A DNA stretch of 64,000 nucleotides from Collybia mongolica (lineage: Eukaryota > Basidiomycota > Agaricomycetes > Agaricales > Clitocybaceae): NCBI GenBank assembly GCA_013420905.1, contig JAAXNY010000001.1, positions 4,092,001-4,156,000 on the forward strand, in the 5' to 3' direction. Below are positions 47,714-59,803 of this stretch, piece after piece (the stretch's first letter is position 1; the number at the start of each line of letters is the position of its first letter). Made by a program: the position numbers and the translations under genes. The notes below the pieces were generated by a model. It was not told where the DNA came from. It was given only the letters and a program-made list of their open reading frames with translations, and did not search any database.

Positions 47714-50700
47714 AAGCGCGTAATCTTGATCTTGTCAAATATAACCTCCTTTCTAATTACTTCTTTGCTTTGGAAGGCAATCCCAACGGACAGAACCTCG
47801 GCAAGGAGGGTTTGTGCATCTTGAAGCTGAGTTGTAATACGTGTATTGTTAGTGGCATGATTAATTCTAGCGCCTAACCATCTGGCTTTGATTTTAAATG
47901 TAGAACTCAATTAAATAACAAGCCACATACTGACGACAATCATCGAACACCTATGATTCCGCCTTGGATCAAAAATTGAGAACTCTCATATGACCACCCG
48001 AGGTGTTGCACATTGGATAGACCATACGGCTGTGATAGACCGACACGGGTATGCGCAGCAGCAGAAGTCCCCAGTGTATGGTGATAGCATGTTATGGGCG
48101 GTGGCTCCTGTGAAACCGAATCAAGTTCTGTTCGTCGGTGCATGACACCCGAGAATATTTTCCAAATACTCGTGGGATGGATACCTAGAGTATTGTGACG
48201 CTCGTATCTGGGGGCTCTTCAAGCTATACATGAGGATCAAAAATATCAAACCGCTAATAACAGGAATTTATATCGCACGCCTTACATAAGTTTACTTGAC
48301 CTTGAACTCCAATGGAGGTACCGCCGATGAACTTTATTGAGCTTTGAACGCCTTCCATAACTTCTAACTTGAGTCCCAGGCCTTAAGATAGTTAGTTGCG
48401 GACTGAGTCAAAACGCCCCCCCGAGGCTGTGCAATGTGACGCTGGAGTTTTGTAGGTTTCCCACGCATGCAGAACCTATCGTATCATTTATCCATCCAAA
48501 TGATCTCCATTGATATGAAGCTTTTCCTTGCCAACCTTGATACAGACCGTGGAGGTTGACCTAGAGCTGCTAAATTACAAACTGCGCTTTCAACCTTGAT
48601 TGGCATTTTTTAGACTCATTACTGTCCGTTATACAGAGCCGAAACCTCGATGTGATATGTAAGCTCTGTTTCTTAGAGGGCTCGGCATAAGTGCAGGGAC
48701 ACTGGGAGAGTGGCTGTCGAGACATTATGACTAGTATGCTACCAATGAGGAATATCCATCCACAATTATATTTGGCCCTCGCATACCCGCGGCGATGAGC
48801 TGAATAATCTAGAAATTCATGAAAGTTTTATACTTCAGTATACCTCAGCTTATGCTGCTGTGTCATCCAAATGCTACTGTGCCTCATCCAATGATTGGAC
48901 GGTACCATACTATCATCGATCTGTTGTTGATGATCGTTCGCCTCATGCTGAGCTATCTACTTTTTTCCCTTGTTCCACATCGTTCCACTAGAGCTCTTCT
49001 GCAGCTATCCTACCAGCGTCAGATAACCTGATATCTGGAACAACGGCTCATAAGTCCACGGAATAGAGTATTTGGGGATAAAATAGATGACCAATAGCTA
49101 ATCAGCCAGTCCCGTACCAGTTATTTGTGACCCTGGCATGGGTGTTCCCTTGACAGGTTCTCTGTCTGCCAATGGTTACTCTGGGATGTTTGGAAGGGTG
49201 ATTGAGACCAGCGCCGACCACAGCGCACTTTGACATGTGTCTATCTGCCCAGTTCCATCATCGACCATTCTCGAATCTTTGGGACGTCGCATGAACATTA
49301 CATCTTGATTAAATATCCAATATCCAGAGTTAATGATTTCTCAAAAACACCAACAAGGTTTCTTTAATTAGCATAGAATCCTGTGTGATATTTGGGTTCT
49401 ACACTTAACAGACATGGTAATGACCTGAGGGAGGTACCACATTTGACCGACAGGTGAGAGCAACTGTTTTGAAGCGCCACGGACAAAAAAGTGTAATCTT
49501 TTCATACGGCGTTATTGAGGAATGCGCAAGTATCGGACCAGAGGTCAAGGTAAACCAACCTTTTTGCCAAACATAGCAGCATCAACCTCATTTGGCCCTA
49601 ACAAGCATGTTTCGGCCCTGTGCATCTAGCTTAGCTTCAAGTTCCAATGCCTGTAGGCCAGACCTGGTAATGTCATGATCAGGACATGGAAGAGAAGGCT
49701 AGGTAGACTTCATCACCATAAAGATGATGACCAGTCATGCAAGATGGGTTGTGGACTTTGTGTGTGTTCCAGCATGGAGACATGGTCCGGGGGTGCCGAG
49801 GACAGCTCACCGGGGTTGGTAACACTATCTGGGACGAGGGCAGGGTCTAGGGTGCGTGGTGACGGATGTAACTGCAGGGACAGACGAGACCCACACAGAG
49901 GATTCTGCCTTTATGCGACAGACAGCTTGTTAAGAGTATGGGGTATGCCGGTTGAGAGTTGAGCTACAGACGACATTAACTCCAACCACGAGATTTGAAC
50001 GTGCTACATTGGCTAGGGGGGGAGAGGTAGATAGGCGAGAGAAATAAAGATGGCGTGGACTTGAAGGATGTGATTTGCGAGTCAGTCGTTGTACCCAATA
50101 GAACGTTTGCCGAGCGCTCCCCGTAGTACAGTATCTGCAAAGATAGATGTAAGTAAGCAAAGAACACCATCTATCTCAACGATAAAGTTCCCCGGACGCG
50201 AGAGAAGTAACGTTGTGGCGTATGCCGCCGTGTCCTGTCATAAGTTTCAGCTTCATGTGGGATTCCCGATAGCTCCAAGCGATATCGCAGGTAATGCGTG
50301 CTGTGGGTCAAAGAAAAGGCTGAATGGACATAAATACGGTGAAGAGCGGGAAGGAAAACAAGATAGATCGGCTATGTGGGATTCCTATGTAAGCCAGCTT
50401 ACCACCCCAAATTTTCAGCCCGCAAAAGAGAAAAAGGGGTTCGACTGAGGCTGAGGGTGCAGAACGAAAGAGCTCATAGAGAAACGCATTCAGTGGAGCG
50501 CTCAGTGCCGAGACCAGTATATCGTATTGAGGCAGGGGTAGGACGCGGGTCCTGTTACTGTGGTAGACGAAGTTAAGTAACTTCCGAGCGACATTGATCA
50601 TTCCTCGCATGGACGGAAGAAAGCAAAATAAATTTGAGCAATCGTGACCCTAATGCAAGGTTGGGAAACGCCTCCTTGCCCAGCATTGTACCAAACCCCA

Positions 50701-51570
50701 TCGTACACGTATGAATGAAATTGGGCCGGACATATCGTGCTTCAAGATGATCTTATTGTGCTGCAGACGTCTGCGGGTCCGGGGGAGTTTCGCGGTCGGA
50801 TTGCTCTAACTATCCATGGAAAGGCGCGCAGTCTCTGCACGGGCTTCGCAAGTGACGTAGTCACGAAGAATCCCGCGTAGCGTACATGACTGCCATAGCG
50901 AATAAGAGACTAGTGTCTACTTAGTCGCTAGATGGAGGTATCATGGCTCGACAGAAAACATTTGATCAGAGGTTCAGCAACCTCCTCAGATAAAGAGTAC
51001 ACGGCAGCAGTGTCCGGGCGCCTTACATAGGATAGAGGTTAGGCTAGCCAGCCCGCAAACACCTGCAGCAGCCTGAGTTAGTGGTGGTTCGGCGGCTCCG
51101 AGTGAATCGGAAGCCCTCGGATACAACGACTTATTTGCGCCTATCCGTCCTCAGCGCTAGAAGCAAATCGTGACAAGCATAGGCCAAAGTAAGCCAAACA
51201 TTTTGACCCAGGAACAAAATGATGATGTCTTGTCCAATGTCCATTCAATTGCTATCTGTTAGTTATTGAGAGTCTTTTTTCTTCCCAAAACATCAAACCC
51301 ACACACTGGAAAGCAAGCAGGCGCCACTCTACGGATGTCGCTACGGTTTTTGTTACCTAGCCATCGGCACGGCACGTGATAGTAGCAAAAACCAATTCCA
51401 TGGAATCCGAAAGCCTTGCACATACGGTTACCACCACCTAATCAAATTCTTCCGATCGCCATTGTTACCTTCAAAAGAGTATATCTATCTAGACATTCCG
51501 ATCCAGAGGCAGCAAAAATCCCAGTTCGCTCCACCTCTTATCTTTCTTTTTGTATTTTCTTGCCAAGAGC
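47714..51570. other. Gene-poor stretch of nearly 4 kb
   Basis: Open frames are short and compositionally unremarkable (for example 48819-49031, 49675-49962, 50089-50448 plus; 50308-50610 minus). A 67-codon minus frame at 47940-48143 might be a 5' exon of the uncertain gene but does not splice cleanly. I saw no transposase, reverse transcriptase or long terminal repeat. The last few hundred bases upstream of 51571 presumably drive the transcription-factor gene. Confidence 0.4.
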
Positions 51571-54500
51571 ATGTCTGGTGTAAATCCATATAAACGATCA
51601 CCTTTGGGTGAATCGTCCGGAACATTCACTGGGAACTCTTCGTTATACTCCACTGTTACTAGCAATGAAGAAGTTCCTTCCAAAAGAGCTCCCAATAAAG
51701 CGGCTCGACGGATACGGTATGTGATCAGATCATGGTTGCCAATTCAATACTAAGCGAGCATTGCAGAGGCGAAATAGCCTGTGCAGAATGTCGAAGACTG
51801 AAGATAAGGTGTGACAAAACTGTTCCATGCTCGACCTGTGTGAAGCGTGGTTGCGCCGCACTTTGTCCGAATGGTTCGCATCTCCGATATTGAGCCGAAC
51901 AGGTTTGAGTGACTGAACTTTTCAAGGTACAATACCACCTGGAGAAGGAAGTCGGTGGGTGGTGTCATTTGGGTTCTCTCGTTGAGGTTCTTATATGCTT
52001 AACAGGTTTGTACTGGCAGCTACCGACCACCTCCGCCGAAAACTGACAAAAATGGAAGCACGCGTGCATTCCTTGGAAGATGCATTGGCAATCGTTCAAG
52101 CTAATAGTTCTAGTCGACCTCATCCTTTACTTAGTGCCCATGACGATGACGAGGATGACGAAGATGAGGAACCCATACTCAAGCCTGTTGTCGAAGATTG
52201 CGAATCTACAGTGTTGTCAGACGCGCTTGGTACGCTACATATGGGCGACCATGGTACCTCCCGTTTCTTTGGTCCGTCTGGTGGATCGGAGGTACGTGTC
52301 TTGTTCGATTGGTCAGAACTTCACGCTGAAGACTTGGTTTCACCAGAGTCTGTTGCTTGTGAGCATTAAGGTCTTCATGGCCAATATAGAGACTGAAATA
52401 TAAGTCAGAAAGCCAAGGATATAGAAGCACAATCACCATGGAAATCCAGCAGACCCTTATTGGAAGAACTCGACCCCTCCTACCTTCCTTCGGAAATCAA
52501 TCACTGCTACCAATGCTTTCCTTTTCCTCCAGGAATTCTTTCTACGCCTGTCCAGTCGATGATAGAATCATTTCTACCTCCTATAGAACGTGCAATAGCC
52601 CTTTGCGACACATTTCTGGAGCACTTGTCATGGATGTTTCATATCGTGTCTCGTCAACAATTGGTCAATGAACTGATCCCTGTGGTCTACAAACATATCA
52701 ATATCAACGTTACGTACGGCCCACACGATTTGGCCCTGATGCTAATCGTGTTAGGCATAGGTTCCCTCGTAGACCTAAATCTCCAGCCATACAATCTTGA
52801 GGCCCAGCATTATTATAGGTTAGCTCGAGCCACTCTTTCCCTTCAACCGGTTCTTGGAGAACAGTCCGTTGTAACAATTAAGGTGATCATCATTTTTTCG
52901 TCGAGTATGGGCGTCGAGTTGATGCCAGACGACAGGTACTGCACTTGATGAGTATTTATAACGGGATGAGTGGCAAGGAGAGTAATCTGGAGCAATCATA
53001 TGCCCTGCTCGATCTCGCTAGCCAGGTTGCTTTGAGGGTCTGTAGTGTTATTTATACCTCTTTGACCCAACGCTGACCTAAATTAGATTGGATTCCGTGG
53101 GTGGTCTTTACAACCACCATACATCCCTCTCTGAACACTTGTAGATATTGACCCGTCACTGTGGGGTTTTGAAGGAAAGGAAGCTTATGAACGTCGAGTC
53201 TATTTCTGGAATTTAATGGCGGGTGTGCTTTGGCAGGTAAGGGCTTCGGTGATACAAGGTCGATCAATCTATATCTTCACATTGTAGAGCTTAGTGACTG
53301 GGCGGCCTCCTTCATTGTTGACAACATATATAGATTGTCGCATTCCGACCGCGGAGGATGAGCAATTATATCAGCAGGGAGAGGTCCCTCTTGGATGTGA
53401 GTCAATTACTTTCCGATGAGTAACAAATCGCCCACTATCATATGAGATTCTAGTTGGGATTTGGGGTTTCAGAGCCAGCGTGGAATGTTTAATTCCCCTT
53501 GTTAAAACTACTTTGGGGGTAAAACCTCCATCCTACCAGGCAATTTTGGACCTTGACCGCCAGGTTCGAAATTTAGCTCTACCGCAGTCCGACGATCCAC
53601 TTGATGATAGAACAGCAATATCCATGAGAATATTTGTTCGTTCCCATTATCAAGACTTGCGTGAGTGCCGTAATTCGCACAGTAGTCCGAGTACCAACAA
53701 CGTCGCGACAAGTGTTACTATTTCTTCATAGAGGCTTCTTTGCCCAAGCGATGTCCGAAAATCCACGCAATCCATTAGAAGCTGTCTGTGGACAATCGGT
53801 TCTAGCTGCATACTCAAGTGCCTGTGTCGTTCTCGAAGATACAAAAATGCAGTTCCTTAAAAAACCTCTCCTTTGCGCCCGTGTCTGGAGAATCTGGTCC
53901 CTGGCGTTCTCAGCTGCTGTAGGTCACTTTTTCTTACAATGTGCGGTTCGTAACGAAGGATATCAGGTCATCGTAGGCACCGTTGCTACTCGAGGAATAC
54001 ACCTTGGGTTGAATCCACCGGCCTTTGAAGAGTTTGAGTCGTCTTGTGCTATGTTTCGTAACGCTGCGGAAACCAGCAGCCGAGCAGCAAGGGCGATGGT
54101 ATTTCCCTTCAGCATAGTGATGATTTCACGCTGATTACTTCACAGCCCATACTCGAGATCATGCTACAGAAAGCGTTCCGTGCTCGTGAACACTTTCATG
54201 AGCGTCGCGAACCGGTACCCTCGGAGACTCAACATGACGACGAACTCTCCATATTTGGGGGGAAGACTAGACTCGTCAACCCTCAACAACTTCCGGCTTC
54301 ACCCGCTATTGCGCCAGCGACGTCACAATTGAAGTCTGTTCGATCAATGAGGAACCAAACCGCCTTCGACCGAGGACGGTTTACAGAACTTCCACAACAA
54401 GCCACGACGTCTGGCAACCAGGCAGGAAATTCAAACAGTTATCTCGACAATCTTCAGGCAACCTTCGCTGACTTATCTGGGGGTTGGGATGGACTATTTC

Positions 54501-54667
54501 ACGAAGTTCCTGGGCCATTATATGGTCTCGCAACAAATACCTATCCTGCTCAACAATCTGACGACGGCATAATGCTCGATGACCGTTGGTCCTCGTTTAT
54601 GCACAATTATAGCATCCTGGCAGAATCCGGACACCCTACCAACCAACGCCATCATCCGACTATGTAG
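51571..54667 (+). CDS. Zn2Cys6 (GAL4-type) fungal transcription factor
   Basis: Multi-exon nuclear regulator. After a Ser-rich leader, the binuclear zinc cluster reads CAECRRLKIRC-DKTVPC-STC-VKRGCAALC. The ligands are spaced C-x2-C-x6-C-x5-C-x2-C-x8-C, split from the N-terminus by the intron at about 51719-51766. The following linker (GTIPPGEGSRF, then LAATDHLRRKLTKMEARVH) is a heptad-like dimerisation helix. An acidic run (DDDEDDEDEE, near 52140) follows. The middle matches the fungal-specific transcription factor domain (FPFPPGILSTPVQSMIESF; SWMFHIVSRQQLVNELIPVV; IGFHIDPSLWGFEGKEAYER; YERRVYFWNLMAGVLWQS; GRPPSLLTTYIDCRIP). The C-terminus is Gln/Asn/Ser-rich. A very short exon (about 10 nt, ATTGGATTCC) is needed near 53088. 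Target genes are unknown; no biosynthetic cluster surrounds it. Confidence 0.88.
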
Positions 54668-54878
54668 TCACTTTAAGGTGGCCATATTTTTCGCCAAACC
54701 GTTCTTCGTTGAAATTGTACTTGAAAAACGCCAGAGGACACAGCAACACCTCAGGACCCAATGACACATCCCAGAGATGGAAAGCTGTTGACTACAAGGT
54801 TTGAGGTAATACCGCTATTTAGATTAAATACAGTCCGAGCTAGAATGTCGTACCTGTAGACAATAGATCAACAGCCCC

Positions 54879-55253
54879 TCATGTCTTGTTTGTTGGAATT
54901 GTCATCTCTTGTCCAGCAATGGGCTGGGACTCATTTGCTGCGGTTCCCTTCATATCATCAAGTACGTCTTTGTCAAATGGATCGTCAAAGCACGCTCCGC
55001 AGCATCCAGTGGAGGTGCTGTTCGAGTTACAGCAATGGCACCCGTTTCCACCCCATGGGTCTGCTCGGTATGGTATCATGAGTACTCTCCTTTGCGATAC
55101 ATGTAGAATTCGACATACTCAGGTTAGACCAGTTCTGGAGTCCCACGAACCCAGATACACCTGGACGGTATATTGAACAAGGAGTGACTTATTTAAGGCG
55201 AACCCGCACTCACAACAAATCCCACAACAAGTACCACATATATCATCGCACAT
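54879..55253 (-). CDS. Small cysteine-rich protein, copy A of a tandem pair
   Basis: Two exons (55253-55214 and 55060-54879) give 73 residues. It starts MCDDICGTCCGICYPWGG, then GCHCCNSNSTSTGCCGACFD, with a polar acidic tail. There are 11 cysteines in the first 45 residues. There is no hydrophobic signal peptide, so secretion is not expected. The clustered Cys could bind metal or be lipid-modified at a membrane (inference). Copy B, 600 bp upstream, has the same length, the same phase-1 intron position and the same Cys framework, which supports both models. Family unknown to me. Confidence 0.7.
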
Positions 55254-55875
55254 TATAAGCTCGGAGTCTGTGCTGTCAATTTAAACACAGGGTTGCGTCA
55301 GATATGAAATTTGAGCGCGGGTGTTGAGGTTGGAAAGATGGTGGTTAGATTGAGAGCTTCTGAGTCAAACTCCATCAGGATTATGGTCATGAATATATAA
55401 AAGCTCCCGTTAACAAATCAACGAGAAAGAGGGACGGCAAGGGCGGCAGCAGGTTACGGCCGTCACTCCCAATATTATGGTACCTTGATGGACTTCACAT
55501 CCCGAGGAGTTTTCGATAATATCAATATAATTGTTTCTAGGGTTCGAGAACTATAGGTAGGGGGTTGTTCTAATTTCAGCTGGGGCGAACGACCTGTGAA
55601 CTGGAGTCGAGGTGCACTCAGCATTGCTGATAGGGTCCATACGGTAAGTCTCCTCCTGACTTTTTTCAACACCTTCCCTAGTTCTCTCCTTCAACAGGCT
55701 CTGAGGATACGCGCATGACAATTGGATTGAATATTATATCAGTTCCTAGAATAGTTCCTGGAAAGTCGGAAGAATCGTTATCGATACGAGTCATGTAAAT
55801 CAGACAGGTTAATCGAGATTCAGATACCATGGTAACTCACTTGAGTGTAGGGTAGGGCAGCTGTAGCCGCCGGGC
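55254..55875. other. Spacer between the tandem cysteine-rich genes
   Basis: A TATATAAAA motif lies near 55394. A 65-codon minus frame (55475-55672) has no recognisable feature. The spacer presumably contains the promoter of copy A. Confidence 0.4.
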
Positions 55876-56241
55876 TTATGTTGTGTTCGGCTGAGTCGTC
55901 ATTTCCTTTCCCGCCGTGGGTTGGGAGGTCGCTGGAACTTCTGTTGCGCCATCAAACCCATCCTCGTCGAATGATTTGTCACAACAGGATCCACAACAAC
56001 CACTGGTGCGGCTCGAGTTACAGCATCCATCTTCACCCCATGGGTCTGCAACGAGAGTCAGCATCATGCAGAGCCATAATTATTCATGTCATACTCAAGT
56101 TACACCAGCTTTGAAGAGAGGAAAATACCGAGATGCCTGCAGGGGTAGCGTTATATCTTGGGCTGCACAAGCAAAAGAGAGAGACTGACAGCAGAGTCCA
56201 CAGCAGCTGGCGCAGATGTCGTCACATGCTGAGCCAGACAT
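55876..56241 (-). CDS. Small cysteine-rich protein, copy B of a tandem pair
   Basis: Two exons (56241-56190 and 56045-55876) give 73 residues. It starts MSGSACDDICASCCGLCYPW, then GEDGCCNSSRTSGCCGSCCD, with a tail KSFDEDGFDG and a Thr/Pro-rich end. Shared with copy A are CDDIC-x2-CCG-x-CYPWG, GCC/CC-NS and GCCG-C followed by an acidic patch, plus similar C-termini (QPTAGKEMT versus QPIAGQEMT). The intron interrupts the same Tyr codon in both copies. The intron ends also look related (a TGAGTATG stretch in each), as expected of a recent tandem duplication. No signal peptide or membrane helix. Function unknown. Confidence 0.72.
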
Positions 56242-56645
56242 TACAAGTCACTAGTTTCAAACTCGAACGGCAGGAACTGTATGAGGTAGCTAAAGCAGTA
56301 GTGGGCAGAAAAGCACACTAGTACTTATACATCTATGGCAGACAACCCACCTAAACCGAGATAAAAGCGGTGTGAGCCCTGCCATAACGGGATCATCGAT
56401 CGTCCCAGAATACCCCTCTTGTCAGACCACCTGTAGGCTTCTTTGTTAAACGTCGTGCCCCCTTTCTATAAGGCTCTTAGTGTGGGAAGCAGAGTACGCT
56501 AATGCACTACATTATGAGCTAAAGATACGGCCCTCGCACACTAGTCATAACAATCTGAGGCGGCGTTGCTCCCTTGTCTGAGTTCGTTACACAAGTAGAC
56601 AAGATAAAAGGGCCACCTCAACATGTACAATATATCAAGCATTGG
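56242..56645. other. Upstream of cysteine-rich copy B; no gene recognised
   Basis: About 400 bp between the start of copy B and the stop codon of the cofactor C gene. No coding signal was seen. Confidence 0.45.
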
Positions 56646-57820
56646 CTATTGAGGTAAATTTCCTGCCAACGTGCCCTGAAGCTCCTCGCGTGTACTGATC
56701 AAGCATAGGGGCCACGAATCCGTTTCGCGCCTGTCACTGTCTAAAACTGACCAATGTGGTGATGGTGTCGAACGGATATGTGAAAAGTCTTGAACCGAAA
56801 GATGCTGGCTTTCCTATGGAGATATGCGGTTAGGTTCCGGTGCAAGCGAAATAGAGATCGTCAGACCTCAAGATTTAGAGAAGGTACTAGAGACTTGGGA
56901 TACGCGGCAAAACGTATGTCTAAGCAATGCTCAATGATTGGGGTGGATGAGATTGACAAGTACACATCAACTTTGCGAGAAGTATGCATCCTAAACTGCA
57001 AAACAGAAAGAAGTTTATTACTTGTGTACGGAGATAGGATGAAAGATTACCTGACGGCATCCGACTACAAGTATGCAGTGTGATAGACTGTGTAACAACA
57101 CACTACCGTCAATGACGGGAAGAAGCAATATCGTGTTTGTAATATTGTGAGCGTGAAGTGCAGATATGTCAAGCCGAGTATGGGGCGTTTCGTCTTGAAT
57201 GTCACTAGGCTGACGAGGATGCGGGATGAGGTTCACGATGCAGTGATCCAAATCAGATATAGTAAGGTCGTGTTGAAGAGGGGACTGGGGAAATGCATCG
57301 AAGGTTACGTATTCATAGGACCGCGACGACAGGGTGAGATTCGTCGTTGGTATGTGACTAGTGGGTAAAAATGAGCGTATATTCTCTGTCTCGTCTTCCT
57401 TGAGGGTGAGTGGCGTGGCCACTTGGGGCTTCCGCTTGAATGCAAATTTCGATCGGGGCTTTGATGCGGCTTGGAGCTCAAGTACGGCGCTCTGAAAAGC
57501 TTTCAATTGCTGTCAAGGATATATGTCATGCGGGATCATTTCTTGCTGGTAAAGACTCACCTGCTCGTATTGTCGCTGATCATAACTAGGTAGAGATCCG
57601 GTCGCATCAGCAAGGCTCTTTGTAAGTTTGGCCAATTCCACATTGACTTCTCGAAGTAATTCCTGATCCACCAGGGACGATAATTTCAGAGAGGCGACGC
57701 GAGATTCTAAGTCTTGATGCGGCTTTAGAGTAACATATTAACAAGAGATGTTGAGGGCAGACCAGAACGGGAAGCTTTGAACTGGTTCCCAAAATCTTGA
57801 GAGAAAGTCCATGACGACAT
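56646..57820 (-). CDS. Tubulin-specific chaperone C (TBCC)
   Basis: TBCC is the GTPase-activating cofactor of the alpha/beta-tubulin folding pathway. The first exon MSSWTFSQDFGNQFKASRS joins, through an acceptor CATCAAG, to DLESRVASLKLSSLVDQELL, the N-terminal spectrin-like helix bundle. A linker (KFAFKRKPQ) follows. The C-terminal beta-helix carries LTISDLDHCIVNLIP, LHAHNITNTILLLPVIDG, HSLSHCILVVGCRQ, and FRMHTSRKVDVYLSISSTPI followed by IEHCLDIRF. In family members the catalytic Arg lies in the Q-x-R-x-H motif, present here as QFRMHTS. The final exon continues with SQHLSVQDFSHIRSTPSPHW and stops at 56646. Cytosolic. It lies on the same strand as RBX1, which is about 400 bp upstream. Confidence 0.92.
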
Positions 57821-58900
<1,080 letters not shown>

Positions 58901-59803
58901 TGGGGTCGTTTGCTAGAGGGTTGGCGTTCAGGAGAGGTTTTGTTTTGCGGCAGTTGCGGATGTGGTCGTTTGAATGGAGGTCGACCACAGCCCATTATGT
59001 AATCGGTCACTTGCTTTGGTTCCGACGTGTTCGCACCGTTATCGCAGACACTGCTCAAAGTTATAATCAGCCGCCAGGTATATATAATGCATTGAGGCGG
59101 ATGTGTTTGAAGTTTGGGTCTACCGGGTGTACCATCCATTCATGGGAAGACTCTCTGTTGCATCGATGGCGCTTTAGCTACATGCATGTGGTCACAAATT
59201 TTCCAAGTGATTATTAGGTCGGCGCACAATAGCGCTGATGAGGGGGAGCGAAGCGCAGGTCCAGTGGGGGCACAAGCCTGAGGGAGATAAGACTCTTCAA
59301 ACCTCATTGATCCAGGTATAATATTCTGGGGGTTGATAAAAAGCCCAAAAGAGTGTTATCCACTGGGGCATGGTAAGTTAGAACGGCTGAACTATCGAGG
59401 CTAGCATCGTACGCCTGGGTAAAGGAAATAGCCCTTGGAAATTGTTTAGATAAGTGCAGTACGTACATGCTTATTGGGTTTAAGTATTCATTCGTTCTTC
59501 CGTTCATCTTGGTGCGTCATTGCAATGCACTTTCTGGGAGAAAGAGTAACTTGATGGTTGCCTTCGATTCGCTCAACACGAGTAATAAAATAGACCAAGC
59601 AACAATTTCGAGGAACGGATAATCCTGAGGGCCTATGTAAATAAATTAGAGTTGGGTACGAGTGGCACGTGAGGAACGCGGTCGCGGGACCGCCTGCCCT
59701 GAATATTCACGTGACTGTGCGTGATCGTGTTGAACAATCAAACTGTTCAACCGTGACAGTCTTTCAATTTGATGCTCACTGACAACGCTCGTCGTCGCTT
59801 GCA
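58901..59803. other. Divergent intergenic region between RBX1 and the PH-domain gene
   Basis: About 900 bp serve two divergent genes. The 143-codon plus frame at 58786-59217 overlaps RBX1 exons in antisense and is a shadow. No TATA box is obvious. Confidence 0.4.

Noticed and set aside
49985..50030. A GTTCAAATC-like T-loop that suggested a minus-strand tRNA
   Set aside because: The flanking bases form neither a T-stem nor an acceptor stem.
51571..56241. A regulator next to small Cys-rich genes, considered as a biosynthetic or effector cluster
   Set aside because: No biosynthetic enzyme or transporter lies nearby, and the small proteins lack signal peptides.
57018..57083. Extension of the large TBCC exon past the Gln codon at about 57050
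   Set aside because: The continued frame loses family resemblance, while splicing at GTAATC to FRMHTS restores the conserved TBCC core.
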